A stretch of DNA of 64,000 nucleotides from FEN-1350 sp964643355 (GTDB taxonomy: Bacteria; Planctomycetota; Phycisphaerae; Sedimentisphaerales; Anaerohalosphaeraceae), in contig CAZXPW010000002.1 of assembly GCA_964643355.1 (NCBI GenBank), positions 79,556 to 143,555 of the forward strand. The letters are read 5' to 3'. Of the stretch, positions 34,084 through 43,232 are shown in pieces. Numbering within the stretch: the stretch's first letter is position 1; every line of letters begins with the position of its first letter. The notes beneath the pieces were generated by a model that was given only the letters and a program-made list of their open reading frames with translations, ran no database searches and was not told where the DNA came from. Both the position numbers and the translations under genes were made by a program.

Positions 34084-35586
34084 ATGACCCTCAGAGGACT
34101 TCGATATGGTTTTTTTGTAATGACCGCGCTGGCCTTGGCGGGAGGATGCAAGGCCGTTGTTTCGGAGATTGAGCCGATTGCAGTCACTCCGAACGATTCT
34201 TCCGATCAGATTCTCGCCAAGGCGACCCAGGTCCGGCCGCATCCGAGGCAGATCGCCTGGCAAAAACGGGAGTTGATCGCGTTTATTCACTTCACGGTCA
34301 ATACCTTCACTAACCGGGAATGGGGCGATGGAAAGGAAGATCCGAAGATTTTCAATCCAACGGAGCTGGATGCCCGCCAATGGGTCCGAGTCTGCAAAGA
34401 GGCCGGTATCAAATTGATCATCTTGACGGCCAAGCATCACGACGGTTTTTGCCTGTGGCCCAGCGCCTATACCGAGCACTCCGTCAAAAACAGCCCGTGG
34501 AAAGACGGCAAAGGCGATGTTGTCGGCGAGCTGGCGGTGGCATGCAAGGAGGCAGGCGTGGAACTGGGTCTTTACCTGTCGCCCTGGGACCGGCACGAGA
34601 AGACTTATGGGGATTCTCCCCGATACAATGAGTTTTTTTGTAATCAGTTGCGGGAATTGCTCACTCACTATGGACCGATTCGCGAGGTCTGGTTTGATGG
34701 GGCCTGCGGGGAGGGGCCGAATGGTAAACGGCAAGTATATGACTGGCCGAAGTTCAATGCGGTGGTGCGGGAGCTGGCGCCGAATGCGGTGATTTTCAAC
34801 GGGCCGGATGTTCGATGGGTTGGTAACGAGAGCGGGTTTGCACGGGAGACGGAGTGGAGCGTTGTCGGCGTCGATACGCTGGAGGGACTTGGATATGGAC
34901 TGGAAACCGGCGGAAGGATCACCGGAAAAGACCTGGGTAGTCTGAATATCCTCAGGAAATCAAAATTCATGGTTTGGTATCCGGCCGAAACCGATGTCTC
35001 CATCCGACCGGGCTGGTTCTATCATGCCTTGGAAGACAGCAAGGTCAAAAGCGTCAAACAATTATTGGATATTTACTATGCTTCGGTCGGACGCAATTCT
35101 CTGCTCCTGCTGAACTTGCCACCGGATCGTCGCGGGCTTATCCACGAGATCGACGCAGCACGGTTGGCGGAATTCGGGCGGATGATCCGAGAGACCTTCA
35201 AGACCAATCTTGCGGCCGGAAGCAAGACTGCCGATGGGGCAGAAAACCTGATCGATGGGAACTGGGACAGCACCTGGTCGCCGGGCGACGGCCAAACCAC
35301 GCCCACAATTGAATTTGATCTTGGTCAGGCCAAAACCTTCAACTGCGTAATGGTGCAGGAGTTCATCCCGGAAGGCCAGCGCGTCGAAGAATTTTCCGTC
35401 GATGTGTGGGATGGCAACGCCTTCAAGTCGATCGCCAAGGGCACAACCATTGGTTACAAGCGTTTGATACGGTTTCCGGACACGACATCCTCAAAGGTTC
35501 GGTTGACTATTCTTCAGTCCAGGGCCACTGCGGTACTTAATGGTTTTGGTCTTTTCCTGCAACCGACACAAGTGGAGTCGAAATGA
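34084..35586 (+). CDS. Alpha-L-fucosidase (GH29) lipoprotein with C-terminal F5/8-type domain
   Basis: Releases terminal alpha-L-fucose from glycans. A lipoprotein signal ends in LAGG-C22. The GH29 barrel covers residues ~50-370: ARQWVRVCKEAGIKLIILTAKHHDGFCLWPS (substrate-binding histidines), GLYLSPWDRHEK, and the nucleophile D205 in REVWFDGACGEG. Residues ~375-500 resemble an F5/8 type C (CBM32-like) domain (NLIDGNWDSTWSPGDGQ). ATG 34084 is chosen because AAAGGA lies 6 bases upstream. It is the first gene of a three-gene operon with a sugar-binding lipoprotein and an SSS symporter, so fucose uptake is the likely purpose. Confidence 0.9.
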   Translation: MTLRGLRYGFFVMTALALAGGCKAVVSEIEPIAVTPNDSSDQILAKATQVRPHPRQIAWQKRELIAFIHFTVNTFTNREWGDGKEDPKIFNPTELDARQWVRVCKEAGIKLIILTAKHHDGFCLWPSAYTEHSVKNSPWKDGKGDVVGELAVACKEAGVELGLYLSPWDRHEKTYGDSPRYNEFFCNQLRELLTHYGPIREVWFDGACGEGPNGKRQVYDWPKFNAVVRELAPNAVIFNGPDVRWVGNESGFARETEWSVVGVDTLEGLGYGLETGGRITGKDLGSLNILRKSKFMVWYPAETDVSIRPGWFYHALEDSKVKSVKQLLDIYYASVGRNSLLLLNLPPDRRGLIHEIDAARLAEFGRMIRETFKTNLAAGSKTADGAENLIDGNWDSTWSPGDGQTTPTIEFDLGQAKTFNCVMVQEFIPEGQRVEEFSVDVWDGNAFKSIAKGTTIGYKRLIRFPDTTSSKVRLTILQSRATAVLNGFGLFLQPTQVESK

Positions 35587-36614
35587 ACCAAAGTTTCCCA
35601 AAAAAGGAACGCATCCTTTTGAAAGGAATTGTCCTCGTGAAACAAAGGATTTTTGATTCCGGTATTGTCTGGGTCATTCTTGCGGCGTTGGCGGGTTGCT
35701 CGGCAAACCAGTCCGAATCCAGACCGGCAGCGCTCAATCTCAATCGCCCCCTTCGACTGGCGTTTATCACTTGTTCGGTGGAAGGGAAATTTTTCGAGCC
35801 GCTCCGCAAAGGGATCGACGATGCCGCGCGCCAAATGAATGTCCGCGCCGACTTTATGGGCACTCGCGGCGTGGATATCCCGGCGCAGATTGAGATGGTC
35901 CGCCAGGCCGTCAAGGACGGTTATGACGGGATTGCCCTGAATATCATCGATCCGGTCGCCTTCGACGCCGTCATTCAGGAGGCCCTGGACAAGGGCGTGC
36001 CGGTCGTGGCTTTCAACATCGACGACAACGCCACGCCCAGCGCACGGCTCAGCGGCGTGGGGCAGAATTTTGTTGAGGCGGGAAAGAGATTGGCAAACAA
36101 ACTGTTACCCGCTATCCCCGAAAATTCGCATGTCCTGATGACCCTGCATGATGCGGGTATCTCCGCCCTCGACGATCGTCAGCGTGGAATGCAGGAGGTC
36201 CTCAAGACGAAACGGATCCAATGGACATCGCTGGTTTCCGGGAATGACTCGGTCAAGGCCGCCGAGGTCATCGCCGCGGCTCTGAAGGAACATTCGGATA
36301 TTCGCATTGTGCTCGGTTCCGGCCAGGCCGACACGGAAGCCGCCGGCCGCGCGATCCGGTCGTATTTTGCGGGCAAGGGCTACTGGGCGGCGGGGTTTGA
36401 CCTTTCGCCAACGACGCTGGAACTGATCCGCCAGGGGCACATCCGCTGCACCGTCGATCAGCAGCCGTATATCCAGGGCTATTATCCCGTGGTACAATTA
36501 ACGCTGCTGATCCGCTACGGGATTCAACCGGCCGATATCGACGCCGGGGCGACAATCATCGACGCATCGAATGTCGAACAGGTGGTCCATCTGACAAAAC
36601 AACACATCCGTTAA
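35583..36614 (+). CDS. RbsB/LacI-type periplasmic sugar-binding lipoprotein
   Basis: 343 residues. The start overlaps the fucosidase stop as ATGA, with GGAG 5 bases upstream; a second possible start (GTG 35637) sits closer to the lipoprotein signal VWVILAALAGC. The mature part is a type I periplasmic binding protein: LRLAFITCSVEGKFFEPLRKGI, DGIALNIIDPVAFDAVIQEAL, GVPVVAFNIDDNA, and the C-terminal hinge region. No ABC permease or ATPase follows; instead an SSS symporter does, so it may act as a sensor or receptor rather than as an ABC subunit. Fucose as ligand is inferred from the neighbours. Confidence 0.85.
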   Translation: MNQSFPKKERILLKGIVLVKQRIFDSGIVWVILAALAGCSANQSESRPAALNLNRPLRLAFITCSVEGKFFEPLRKGIDDAARQMNVRADFMGTRGVDIPAQIEMVRQAVKDGYDGIALNIIDPVAFDAVIQEALDKGVPVVAFNIDDNATPSARLSGVGQNFVEAGKRLANKLLPAIPENSHVLMTLHDAGISALDDRQRGMQEVLKTKRIQWTSLVSGNDSVKAAEVIAAALKEHSDIRIVLGSGQADTEAAGRAIRSYFAGKGYWAAGFDLSPTTLELIRQGHIRCTVDQQPYIQGYYPVVQLTLLIRYGIQPADIDAGATIIDASNVEQVVHLTKQHIR

Positions 36615-36632
36615 CCGTATAAAGGTTCACCG

Positions 36633-38285
36633 ATGCGCATCGATTCGCTTGATCTGTATATTATCATCCTCTACTTTGTCGCCATTGTCGGCCTGGGCTG
36701 CTGGGCGGGTCTTCGAAAGAAGGCGTCCGGGCAGGCCAGCGATTACTTTTTGGCGGGACGATCGTTGACCTGGCCGGTGATTGGTTTGGCGTTGTTTTCG
36801 ACGAACATTTCGACGGTCCATCTGGTCAGCTTGGCGGAGGAAGGATACACCAACGGACTGGCCTACGGCAACTTTGAATGGATGGCTCCCTTTACGCTGA
36901 TTATCCTGTCCTTGTTTTTCGCGCCGTTTTACATCCGGGCCAATGTGGCTACGCTGCCGGACTTTTTGGAAAAGCGGTATAACCGGGCCAGCCGAGACTG
37001 GCTGGCGGTGTTGTCGATCATTTCGGCGATCTTCATCCATATCGGATTTTCGCTCTATGCCGGCGCCGTCGTGCTCGAGGGCATGTTTGGTCTGAACAAG
37101 TTCACCAGCATCGTCCTGACGGCCGTCCTGACCGGCGTGTATACCGTTGTCGGCGGCCTGATGGCGGTGGTCTGGACCGAGTCGGTCCAGACGATCATTC
37201 TCCTGGCCGGGGCGATCCTGCTGACGACGATCGGCTACGCCAAAATCGGCGGCTGGGAGGGCCTTTCGGCAAATGTGGACCCGGTCAAATTAACCGTTCT
37301 TCGTCCCCACGGGGACGCTTCGGGCCTGCCATGGTATTCGGTACTGATGGGATACCCGATTATCGGGATCTGGTACTGGTGCACGGAGCAAACGATCGTC
37401 CAGCGGGTACTGGGGGCCAAGGATGTCAATCATGCCCGCGTCGGTCCGCTGTTTGCGGGTTTCATCAAAATCCTGCCGGTGTTCATCTTTGTCTTGCCGG
37501 GTTTGATCGGCGCGGCCCTGATCAGCAAAGGCGTCCTTCCTCCCCTTCCCCTCAAGTCAGATGGATCCCCCGACTCTTCGCAGGCCTATTCGCATATCAT
37601 CGCCAACCTGCTGCCGGTGGGCCTTCGAGGCGTTGTCGCCGCGGCCCTGATGGCCGCTCTGATGAGCACAATTTCCGGCGGGCTCAACTCGGCCGCAACG
37701 CTTTTTTCGTATGATCTGTACAGCCGCTGGTTTCCGAATACCTCCGGTGCCCGGTTGGTTTTCATCGGCCGACTGGTTACGCTAATCGGCATGATTCTGG
37801 CGGTCCTCTGGTCACCTTTTTGCGGCCGATTTCCGACAGTCTTTCAAGGTATCAACAGCGCGATCTGTTATCTGGCCCCTTCGGTGACGGTGGTCTTTGT
37901 GGCGGGTGTGTTTTGGGAAAAAGCGTCTTCGCGGGCCTCTTTTCTCACGCTGGTGACCGGATCGGTTCTGGGTTTGATTGTCTTTATCCTTGATTTTAAT
38001 GGGGTGATCAAGGATTTCCGGACCGCGTATCCTGCCTTTGGATTCCTGACCTTCATGGTCATCAGTTTTATTCTGGCGGTCTTCTGTGCCATCATCATGG
38101 CTGTCGCATCCCTGGTCTTTCCGGAAACGCTGACGGAAGAGAAACGCTCGCTGGTCTGGAAATCGCCGCTGGAGCCGCTGCGCGACAAGGGCTGGCCAGG
38201 GATCGGCAATTACAAGTTTCTGGCGGCAACCCTGGCCCTGTCGATTACGGTTTTGTACATTGTATTCACCTGGTTTGTCGGATAG
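36633..38285 (+). CDS. Sodium:sugar symporter (SSS/SGLT type)
   Basis: 550 residues, about 14 hydrophobic helices, starting IILYFVAIVGLGCWAGLRKK. SSS features: DYFLAGRSLTWPVIGLALFSTNIS (helix 1 unwound region) and GAVVLEGMFGLNKFTSIVLTAVLTGVYTVVGGLMAVVWTESVQT with the SSS signature. AAAGG lies 7 bases before the ATG. It is the third gene of the fucosidase operon, so fucose or a related sugar is the expected substrate. A galactose/glucose specificity cannot be excluded from sequence. Confidence 0.85.
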   Translation: MRIDSLDLYIIILYFVAIVGLGCWAGLRKKASGQASDYFLAGRSLTWPVIGLALFSTNISTVHLVSLAEEGYTNGLAYGNFEWMAPFTLIILSLFFAPFYIRANVATLPDFLEKRYNRASRDWLAVLSIISAIFIHIGFSLYAGAVVLEGMFGLNKFTSIVLTAVLTGVYTVVGGLMAVVWTESVQTIILLAGAILLTTIGYAKIGGWEGLSANVDPVKLTVLRPHGDASGLPWYSVLMGYPIIGIWYWCTEQTIVQRVLGAKDVNHARVGPLFAGFIKILPVFIFVLPGLIGAALISKGVLPPLPLKSDGSPDSSQAYSHIIANLLPVGLRGVVAAALMAALMSTISGGLNSAATLFSYDLYSRWFPNTSGARLVFIGRLVTLIGMILAVLWSPFCGRFPTVFQGINSAICYLAPSVTVVFVAGVFWEKASSRASFLTLVTGSVLGLIVFILDFNGVIKDFRTAYPAFGFLTFMVISFILAVFCAIIMAVASLVFPETLTEEKRSLVWKSPLEPLRDKGWPGIGNYKFLAATLALSITVLYIVFTWFVG

Positions 38286-38386
38286 TTCTATGATTCCCCC
38301 TGTGATGCGAGCGGGAATGCGAACCATTCGGGAGAGGCATTGTAACGGACTTGTATCCGGTTTACTTGGATGCACGCGTCAAATGA

Positions 38387-38414
38387 TTGACAAACCGATT
38401 GGGTCGGATACCAT
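38387..38414 (+). promoter_or_regulatory. Promoter for recJ
   Basis: Perfect TTGACA (38387-38392), a 16-base spacer and TACCAT (38409-38414), 37 bases before the recJ ATG. The 165-base gap between the symporter and recJ holds no other recognisable feature. Confidence 0.5.
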
Positions 38415-38450
38415 AAGCATCCAGAAGAAATCCACGGAAGGTAGTATCGG

Positions 38451-40199
38451 ATGTCATCCGTTTTGAAATCGATGAAAACACAGTGGAAGGTTCGGCCGGC
38501 CGGATCGGGGGTGCAGGAATTCGCCCGCAAGCTCGGCAGCAGCCCCATTTTTGCGCAGGTGCTGCTCAATCGCGGGATCGAGACCGTCGAGCAAGCCCGC
38601 ATCTTTTTGAATCCCAAGTTGACGGACCTGATCGAGCCGGAGCGCATGCCGGGCGTCGAGCCGGCTGTGGCGCGGATCCGCCGGGCGATCGAGCGATCCG
38701 AGCCAATTCTGGTCTATGGCGATTATGATGTGGACGGGATCAGCAGCGTGGCGATCCTGTGGCACTTGCTGACGATGCTGGGGGCCAAGGTCGATTATTA
38801 TATCCCCCACCGGATCGACGAGGGCTATGGCGTCAACGCCGAGGCGATCCGGCAGATTGCCGAAGGCGGGGCCAAACTTGTGATCACCGTCGATTGCGGG
38901 ATTACGGCCGTCGAGGAGACCGAGTTGGCCCGTGCATTGGGGATGGAGATGATCGTTACCGATCACCATCACCCGCACGAGCGGTTGCCTCAGGCCGCGG
39001 CGATTGTCCATCCTCGGTTGGAGGCGGGATATCCGAATCCCGATTCGGCCGGGGCGATGGTGGCTTTCAAACTGGCGTGGGCAATCGTCAATTCGTTTAA
39101 GAACGGCCGTCGAGCCGACGAACCGCTGCGGAATTTTCTGCTCAACGCCACGACGCTGGCGGCAATGGGGACCGTCGCCGATGTGGTGGACCTGCGGGGG
39201 GAGAACCGGATCCTGGCCCATTACGGTCTCAAGGCGCTGGCCGAGTCGCGACTGGCGGGCATCCGGGCACTGATCGAATCAGCCGAGCTGGACGCCGGAA
39301 CGCTCGACAGCTATGACATCGGCTTTCGGCTGGCGCCGATGCTCAATGCGGCCGGACGGATGGGTCATGCGCGGCTGGCGGTGGAATTGTTGACTTGTGA
39401 CAATGAACTGCGGTGCATGCAGATCGCGCGATATCTCAAGGATCAGAACCGTCGGCGGCAGCAGTGCCAGCGGGAGATCTTTCAACAAGCCCGCGAGCGG
39501 ATCCACGCGGCGGGACTGGACCACCCGGACCGCAAGACCATCGTGCTGGCGGATGAGAACTGGCACACCGGCGTGATCGGAATTGTGGCATCCAGGATCA
39601 TTGAAGAATACAATCGACCGGCAATCCTGATCAACACGGGCAACGGGTCGGGAGCGGCGCAGGGATCGGGCCGGTCCATCGACGGATTCGACCTCCATCA
39701 AGCCCTCTCGGCTTGTTCGCAGCACTTGATCAGCTTCGGCGGACACAGCAAGGCCGCCGGCATTCGTCTGGTCCCCGATAAAGTCGCCGATTTTGCCGCC
39801 GCTTTCGAAGGATTCGCGCGAAATTGCCTGGTCGAACATCGGCCGGCGTCAACGATCGATATTGACGCGGAGTGTCCGATCGGGCAGTTTGGCTGTCAGA
39901 CCGTCAAAGAACTGTCGCGTTTGGAACCTTTCGGTCAGGGCAACCCGCGCCCGGTCTTTGCCACGCGTGGCGTGCGGACGATCGCTCCGCCGCGCAAGGT
40001 CGGCCAGCGCGGCGACCATCTGCAACTGGCGGTGACCGATCATACCGCGTCGGTTCGCTGCATTGGGTTTGATATGGGGCGACTGGAAAAAAAATTGCTC
40101 GAAAGCGACTGCTTCAATGTGGCTTACGAAGTGCAACTCGATAGCTTTCGCGGCAATGACGCCATTCAATTTGTCCTCAAGGAGATCCAATTCGAATGA
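38451..40199 (+). CDS. recJ: Single-stranded-DNA-specific exonuclease RecJ
   Basis: 5'-3' exonuclease that trims single-stranded DNA in recombination and mismatch repair. DHH-family motifs are complete: DYDVDG at residues 91-96, DCG at 148-150, DHH at 171-173, and the DHHA1 block GGHSKAAGIRL, followed by an OB-like domain (RLEPFGQGNPRPVF). Length 582 is normal for RecJ. GGAAGG lies 9 bases before the ATG. The following glycoside hydrolase gene overlaps its stop as ATGA, an unexpected coupling. Confidence 0.93.
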   Translation: MSSVLKSMKTQWKVRPAGSGVQEFARKLGSSPIFAQVLLNRGIETVEQARIFLNPKLTDLIEPERMPGVEPAVARIRRAIERSEPILVYGDYDVDGISSVAILWHLLTMLGAKVDYYIPHRIDEGYGVNAEAIRQIAEGGAKLVITVDCGITAVEETELARALGMEMIVTDHHHPHERLPQAAAIVHPRLEAGYPNPDSAGAMVAFKLAWAIVNSFKNGRRADEPLRNFLLNATTLAAMGTVADVVDLRGENRILAHYGLKALAESRLAGIRALIESAELDAGTLDSYDIGFRLAPMLNAAGRMGHARLAVELLTCDNELRCMQIARYLKDQNRRRQQCQREIFQQARERIHAAGLDHPDRKTIVLADENWHTGVIGIVASRIIEEYNRPAILINTGNGSGAAQGSGRSIDGFDLHQALSACSQHLISFGGHSKAAGIRLVPDKVADFAAAFEGFARNCLVEHRPASTIDIDAECPIGQFGCQTVKELSRLEPFGQGNPRPVFATRGVRTIAPPRKVGQRGDHLQLAVTDHTASVRCIGFDMGRLEKKLLESDCFNVAYEVQLDSFRGNDAIQFVLKEIQFE

Positions 40200-41506
40200 G
40201 AGCGCACGCCTTCGCCGGGACCTGCTTATTACGGCTGGGTCTGATGATCACAGGAATCCTTTTCGTTCCGGTTTCGGCTGCGACGGCGCCGGCGGTTCCA
40301 AAGACCCCCGCCGGATTCCTGACCCGGCAAGGCAGCCGGTTGATGCTGGACGGCAAGGAATTTCGCGCGATCAGTTTCAACAAGTATGATCTGTTCGAAC
40401 AGTCAGCGATCCTCGAATTGATCGTACCTGGAAAGGGTCAATTCGCTTACGCCGAAGAAGCCCTCAAGGAACTGCACGATCATGGATTCACGATCATCCG
40501 AACGAATGTTTCGCCGTACTGGTCGGGGAGCTGGAAGCAGGTCTGGCTGGATAACGATCCGCAAAAACAGGTCGAGAAACGCAAGAGGTACTTTGAGCAG
40601 TTCGACAAAACGCTCGACTTGTGCGACAAGTATCAGATTCGGATCATCGGTTCGCTGTGCTGGTTTGTGGCCAATCTCGGCGACCTGGGACACAGCAATC
40701 TGAAGTTGGCGATGGTTAACCCCAACAGCCCCGGCCGAAAGATTGTCGAGGAGTATATGCGGGAGGTGGTGACCCGTTACAAAGACCGGCCGACAATCGC
40801 GATGTGGGAGCTCGGCAACGAATGGAATCTCGAAGCCGACATTCAATTGCCCGACGGCCCTATTGGCAAAGGCGGCTTGGAGTTGACCACGCAGCCGGTC
40901 GTCCGCGACCGCTCGAACAACTTCACCAGCGACGACCTGGCGCGATGCACGCGACAGATGGCCCAAATGATTCGATCGATCGACCCGCATCACCTGATTA
41001 CCTCCGGCCACAGCAGCCCGCGGCCGAGCGCAATGCATTTATTGCTGGCGGCTCGCGCCGGGAAAACCGCGGACTGGACCGGCGACACCCAACAGCAAAT
41101 CGAGCAGATGCTGCGTCTTTTGCATCCCGACCCCATCGATGTCATCAGTATCCATTTCTACATCGAAGCGGTAACGGCGTTCGGAAAACGCAAGGAAGAC
41201 CCTTCAAATATCGTCGTTTATCAGCGACTCGCCGAAAAGATCGGCAAACCGTTGTTGATCGGCGAGATCGGACCCTACTCAGGAATGAAAAAACAATATA
41301 CGGACCCGGCGGTCATCGAAATGATCCGCGGCCAACTTCAACAGGTCGTCGAGGCAAGGGTCCCCATAACGCTATATTGGCTTTTCCAAGATGACCGGGC
41401 GCGAAATGTTCCCGATGTCGAATTTCAACTGGACTATGGCAAGACCGATGAGGTTCTCAATCTGATCGAACAGGCCAACCGAACGCTGGCGGCGACGGGT
41501 CAGTAA
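40196..41506 (+). CDS. Secreted GH5/clan GH-A-type glycoside hydrolase
   Basis: 436 residues with a signal peptide (MITGILFVPVSAAT). The TIM-barrel core carries MWELGNEWN with acid/base E209 and LLIGEIGPYSG with nucleophile E357, the clan GH-A pattern typical of GH5 beta-mannanases and cellulases. LDGKEFRAISFNKYDLF at the start resembles GH5_7-like mannanases. Substrate unknown. It overlaps recJ by ATGA and is followed by a cluster of inverted repeats, so it is the last gene of its unit. Confidence 0.8.
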   Translation: MRAHAFAGTCLLRLGLMITGILFVPVSAATAPAVPKTPAGFLTRQGSRLMLDGKEFRAISFNKYDLFEQSAILELIVPGKGQFAYAEEALKELHDHGFTIIRTNVSPYWSGSWKQVWLDNDPQKQVEKRKRYFEQFDKTLDLCDKYQIRIIGSLCWFVANLGDLGHSNLKLAMVNPNSPGRKIVEEYMREVVTRYKDRPTIAMWELGNEWNLEADIQLPDGPIGKGGLELTTQPVVRDRSNNFTSDDLARCTRQMAQMIRSIDPHHLITSGHSSPRPSAMHLLLAARAGKTADWTGDTQQQIEQMLRLLHPDPIDVISIHFYIEAVTAFGKRKEDPSNIVVYQRLAEKIGKPLLIGEIGPYSGMKKQYTDPAVIEMIRGQLQQVVEARVPITLYWLFQDDRARNVPDVEFQLDYGKTDEVLNLIEQANRTLAATGQ

Positions 41507-41553
41507 CGGACGGACGCATTCCGGCTGTGCCTGATTTTGACGGCAATCGCACT

Positions 41554-41634
41554 GTCATTCCGGCGCAGGTCGGAATCCGGATTGAACGGCCATGCTTTGT
41601 CATGGCTGTTGTTCGGCCGCAGCAGAGTGCGGCC
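41554..41634. repeat. REP-like and other inverted repeats between convergent genes
   Basis: Three successive palindromes between the GH5 gene and the convergent transglutaminase gene: ATTCCGGCGCAGGTCGGAAT (41557-41576), similar to the dispersed REP-type element GTCATTCCCGCGAA; GCCATG/CATGGC (41589-41606); and GGCCGC/GCGGCC (41615-41634). They may end transcription of both genes; the first may belong to a genome-wide repeat family. Confidence 0.5.
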
Positions 41635-41639
41635 CTCCA

Positions 41640-43106
41640 TCATTTCACCGGTTCGACCTTCTCGATCGTGAAACAACCCAGCGTGTTGACCATACCGAAG
41701 AAATCCTGCGGGTCTCCGTTCCCAAAACCAAGGAGGATGTAGCCGGCCGGATTTTCGCGGGGGACCCTCGTCGCATCCAGATTGATCCATTTGCCGTCGA
41801 TATTGGCCTGGGCCCAGGCATGTCCGCCAAAGACATGCTCGCGATCGGCGAATTTGTCCACATAGAGCAATCCCACCGCGACCCGAGCGGGGATCCCGGC
41901 CGATCGACACATGGCCGCAGTCAGTACGGCATGTTCGGTACAATCGCCCTGTCTACCCGCGGCCACCTCGCCTGCGGTCGCATACCCGATGGATAGATCC
42001 TTTTGGGTGATGAACTGGTTGACGAAGGACTCGATTTTCCTGACGGCGGCGGCGGCGTCTTTTTCGGCCCCGACGGCTTTCCTGGTCAGATTTCGGATCG
42101 AATCCAGATCCGCCTGCAGATAAGTTGAGGATTGAAGGGCTTCAAGCAACCGCTCATCCTTGCCGTCATACGGGAACCTGACCTTTGCGGCCGGCGAGAT
42201 GGGTTTGACGACCACTTGAAATCTACCGTCCGCCAGTTCTTTGACGGTCTGGGTGTCATCTGAAGGGATTCGCAGCTTGGCATCCTGTTTCGGGGCCAAA
42301 GTATAGATCAGTCCTGAATTCTGCGACAGATCTGCAAGGGGCACGGGACACTGGACAAACATGCGGTCGAGAAAATCGACGACATCGTCGTCGCTGAGGG
42401 CGAAATCCTTTTCGCAGGAGATCAATTCCAAGGTCATTCCCATCAAAGGCATGAGGGTTTTCATGGCGTTAAGATCCTCGTCCACAAAACTTGTCGTGGG
42501 GATGTCGGCCCCCTGGGTTTTCATCAGGATCTTGATTTCCGTCAACGGAACGACCCGGCCGAACAAATCGACATTGGTCTTGTCGCCGACTTCCACGACC
42601 GCATCAATCGCGGACAACATCGAAGGGCTGAAGACCCGGGCCGTATACGATAATCCCTTGATCAGCTTCTTTTCCATTTCCAGAAGCCGTAACCCTTCGG
42701 ACATCAGAGCTCCCTGCGGCCAGTCCACGGTTTTCTTTTGGGGCAGACCCATCGAGGTGACGGTGACATCTATTTTGCCGTCGTCATTGATGGTTCCGAT
42801 GGTGGTTTGTTTCATTCCGGAGATATTTTGCAGGGCCTCAAAAGCGACCGGAGCTCCTTTGAGGGTCTCGATACAGGTTTCGGTGGTGGAGATTTTCAGC
42901 GAGATTCCGGCCCGATTGATGGTCAGATTCATCTCTTCCGAAGTGCGGACCTTGTCGGCTTCAATCCTGCGGGTATGAATCACATGGCCGATTTTGCTGC
43001 CGTCCAACAAAACCGCGGCATATTCGACTTCTCTGGGTCCTTTCGCGGCCCAGGTAATGGAAGACCAGCACGCGCACAGACAGATTGTAAGGCCGATTCG
43101 TCTCAT
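41640..43106 (-). CDS. Secreted transglutaminase-like protein
   Basis: 488 residues with a signal peptide (MRRIGLTICLCACWSSITWAA). The C-terminal ~130 residues hold a transglutaminase-fold triad: C389 in RQGDCTEHAVL, H429 in GGHAWAQANI and D444 in WINLDATR. The N-terminal ~350 residues are beta-rich and not recognised. ATG 43106 is chosen because AAAGG lies 8 bases upstream; the TTG ten codons earlier has no such site. Bacterial members of this fold act as proteases or amidases as well as cross-linkers; the substrate is unknown. Between it and dnaA (43107-43232) nothing further was seen. Confidence 0.85.
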   Translation of the reverse strand: MRRIGLTICLCACWSSITWAAKGPREVEYAAVLLDGSKIGHVIHTRRIEADKVRTSEEMNLTINRAGISLKISTTETCIETLKGAPVAFEALQNISGMKQTTIGTINDDGKIDVTVTSMGLPQKKTVDWPQGALMSEGLRLLEMEKKLIKGLSYTARVFSPSMLSAIDAVVEVGDKTNVDLFGRVVPLTEIKILMKTQGADIPTTSFVDEDLNAMKTLMPLMGMTLELISCEKDFALSDDDVVDFLDRMFVQCPVPLADLSQNSGLIYTLAPKQDAKLRIPSDDTQTVKELADGRFQVVVKPISPAAKVRFPYDGKDERLLEALQSSTYLQADLDSIRNLTRKAVGAEKDAAAAVRKIESFVNQFITQKDLSIGYATAGEVAAGRQGDCTEHAVLTAAMCRSAGIPARVAVGLLYVDKFADREHVFGGHAWAQANIDGKWINLDATRVPRENPAGYILLGFGNGDPQDFFGMVNTLGCFTIEKVEPVK

Positions 43107-43232
43107 GGCATTAACCTTTCGTAAGGATCGGATCAAGCGTTTTCCCGCACGAAATCCGTAGTGTACACGCCGGCCCCCGATTCGTCAAAACAAACCCGGC
43201 TGCCGGGAGGATTTGAGGCGGACAAAAGCCGC

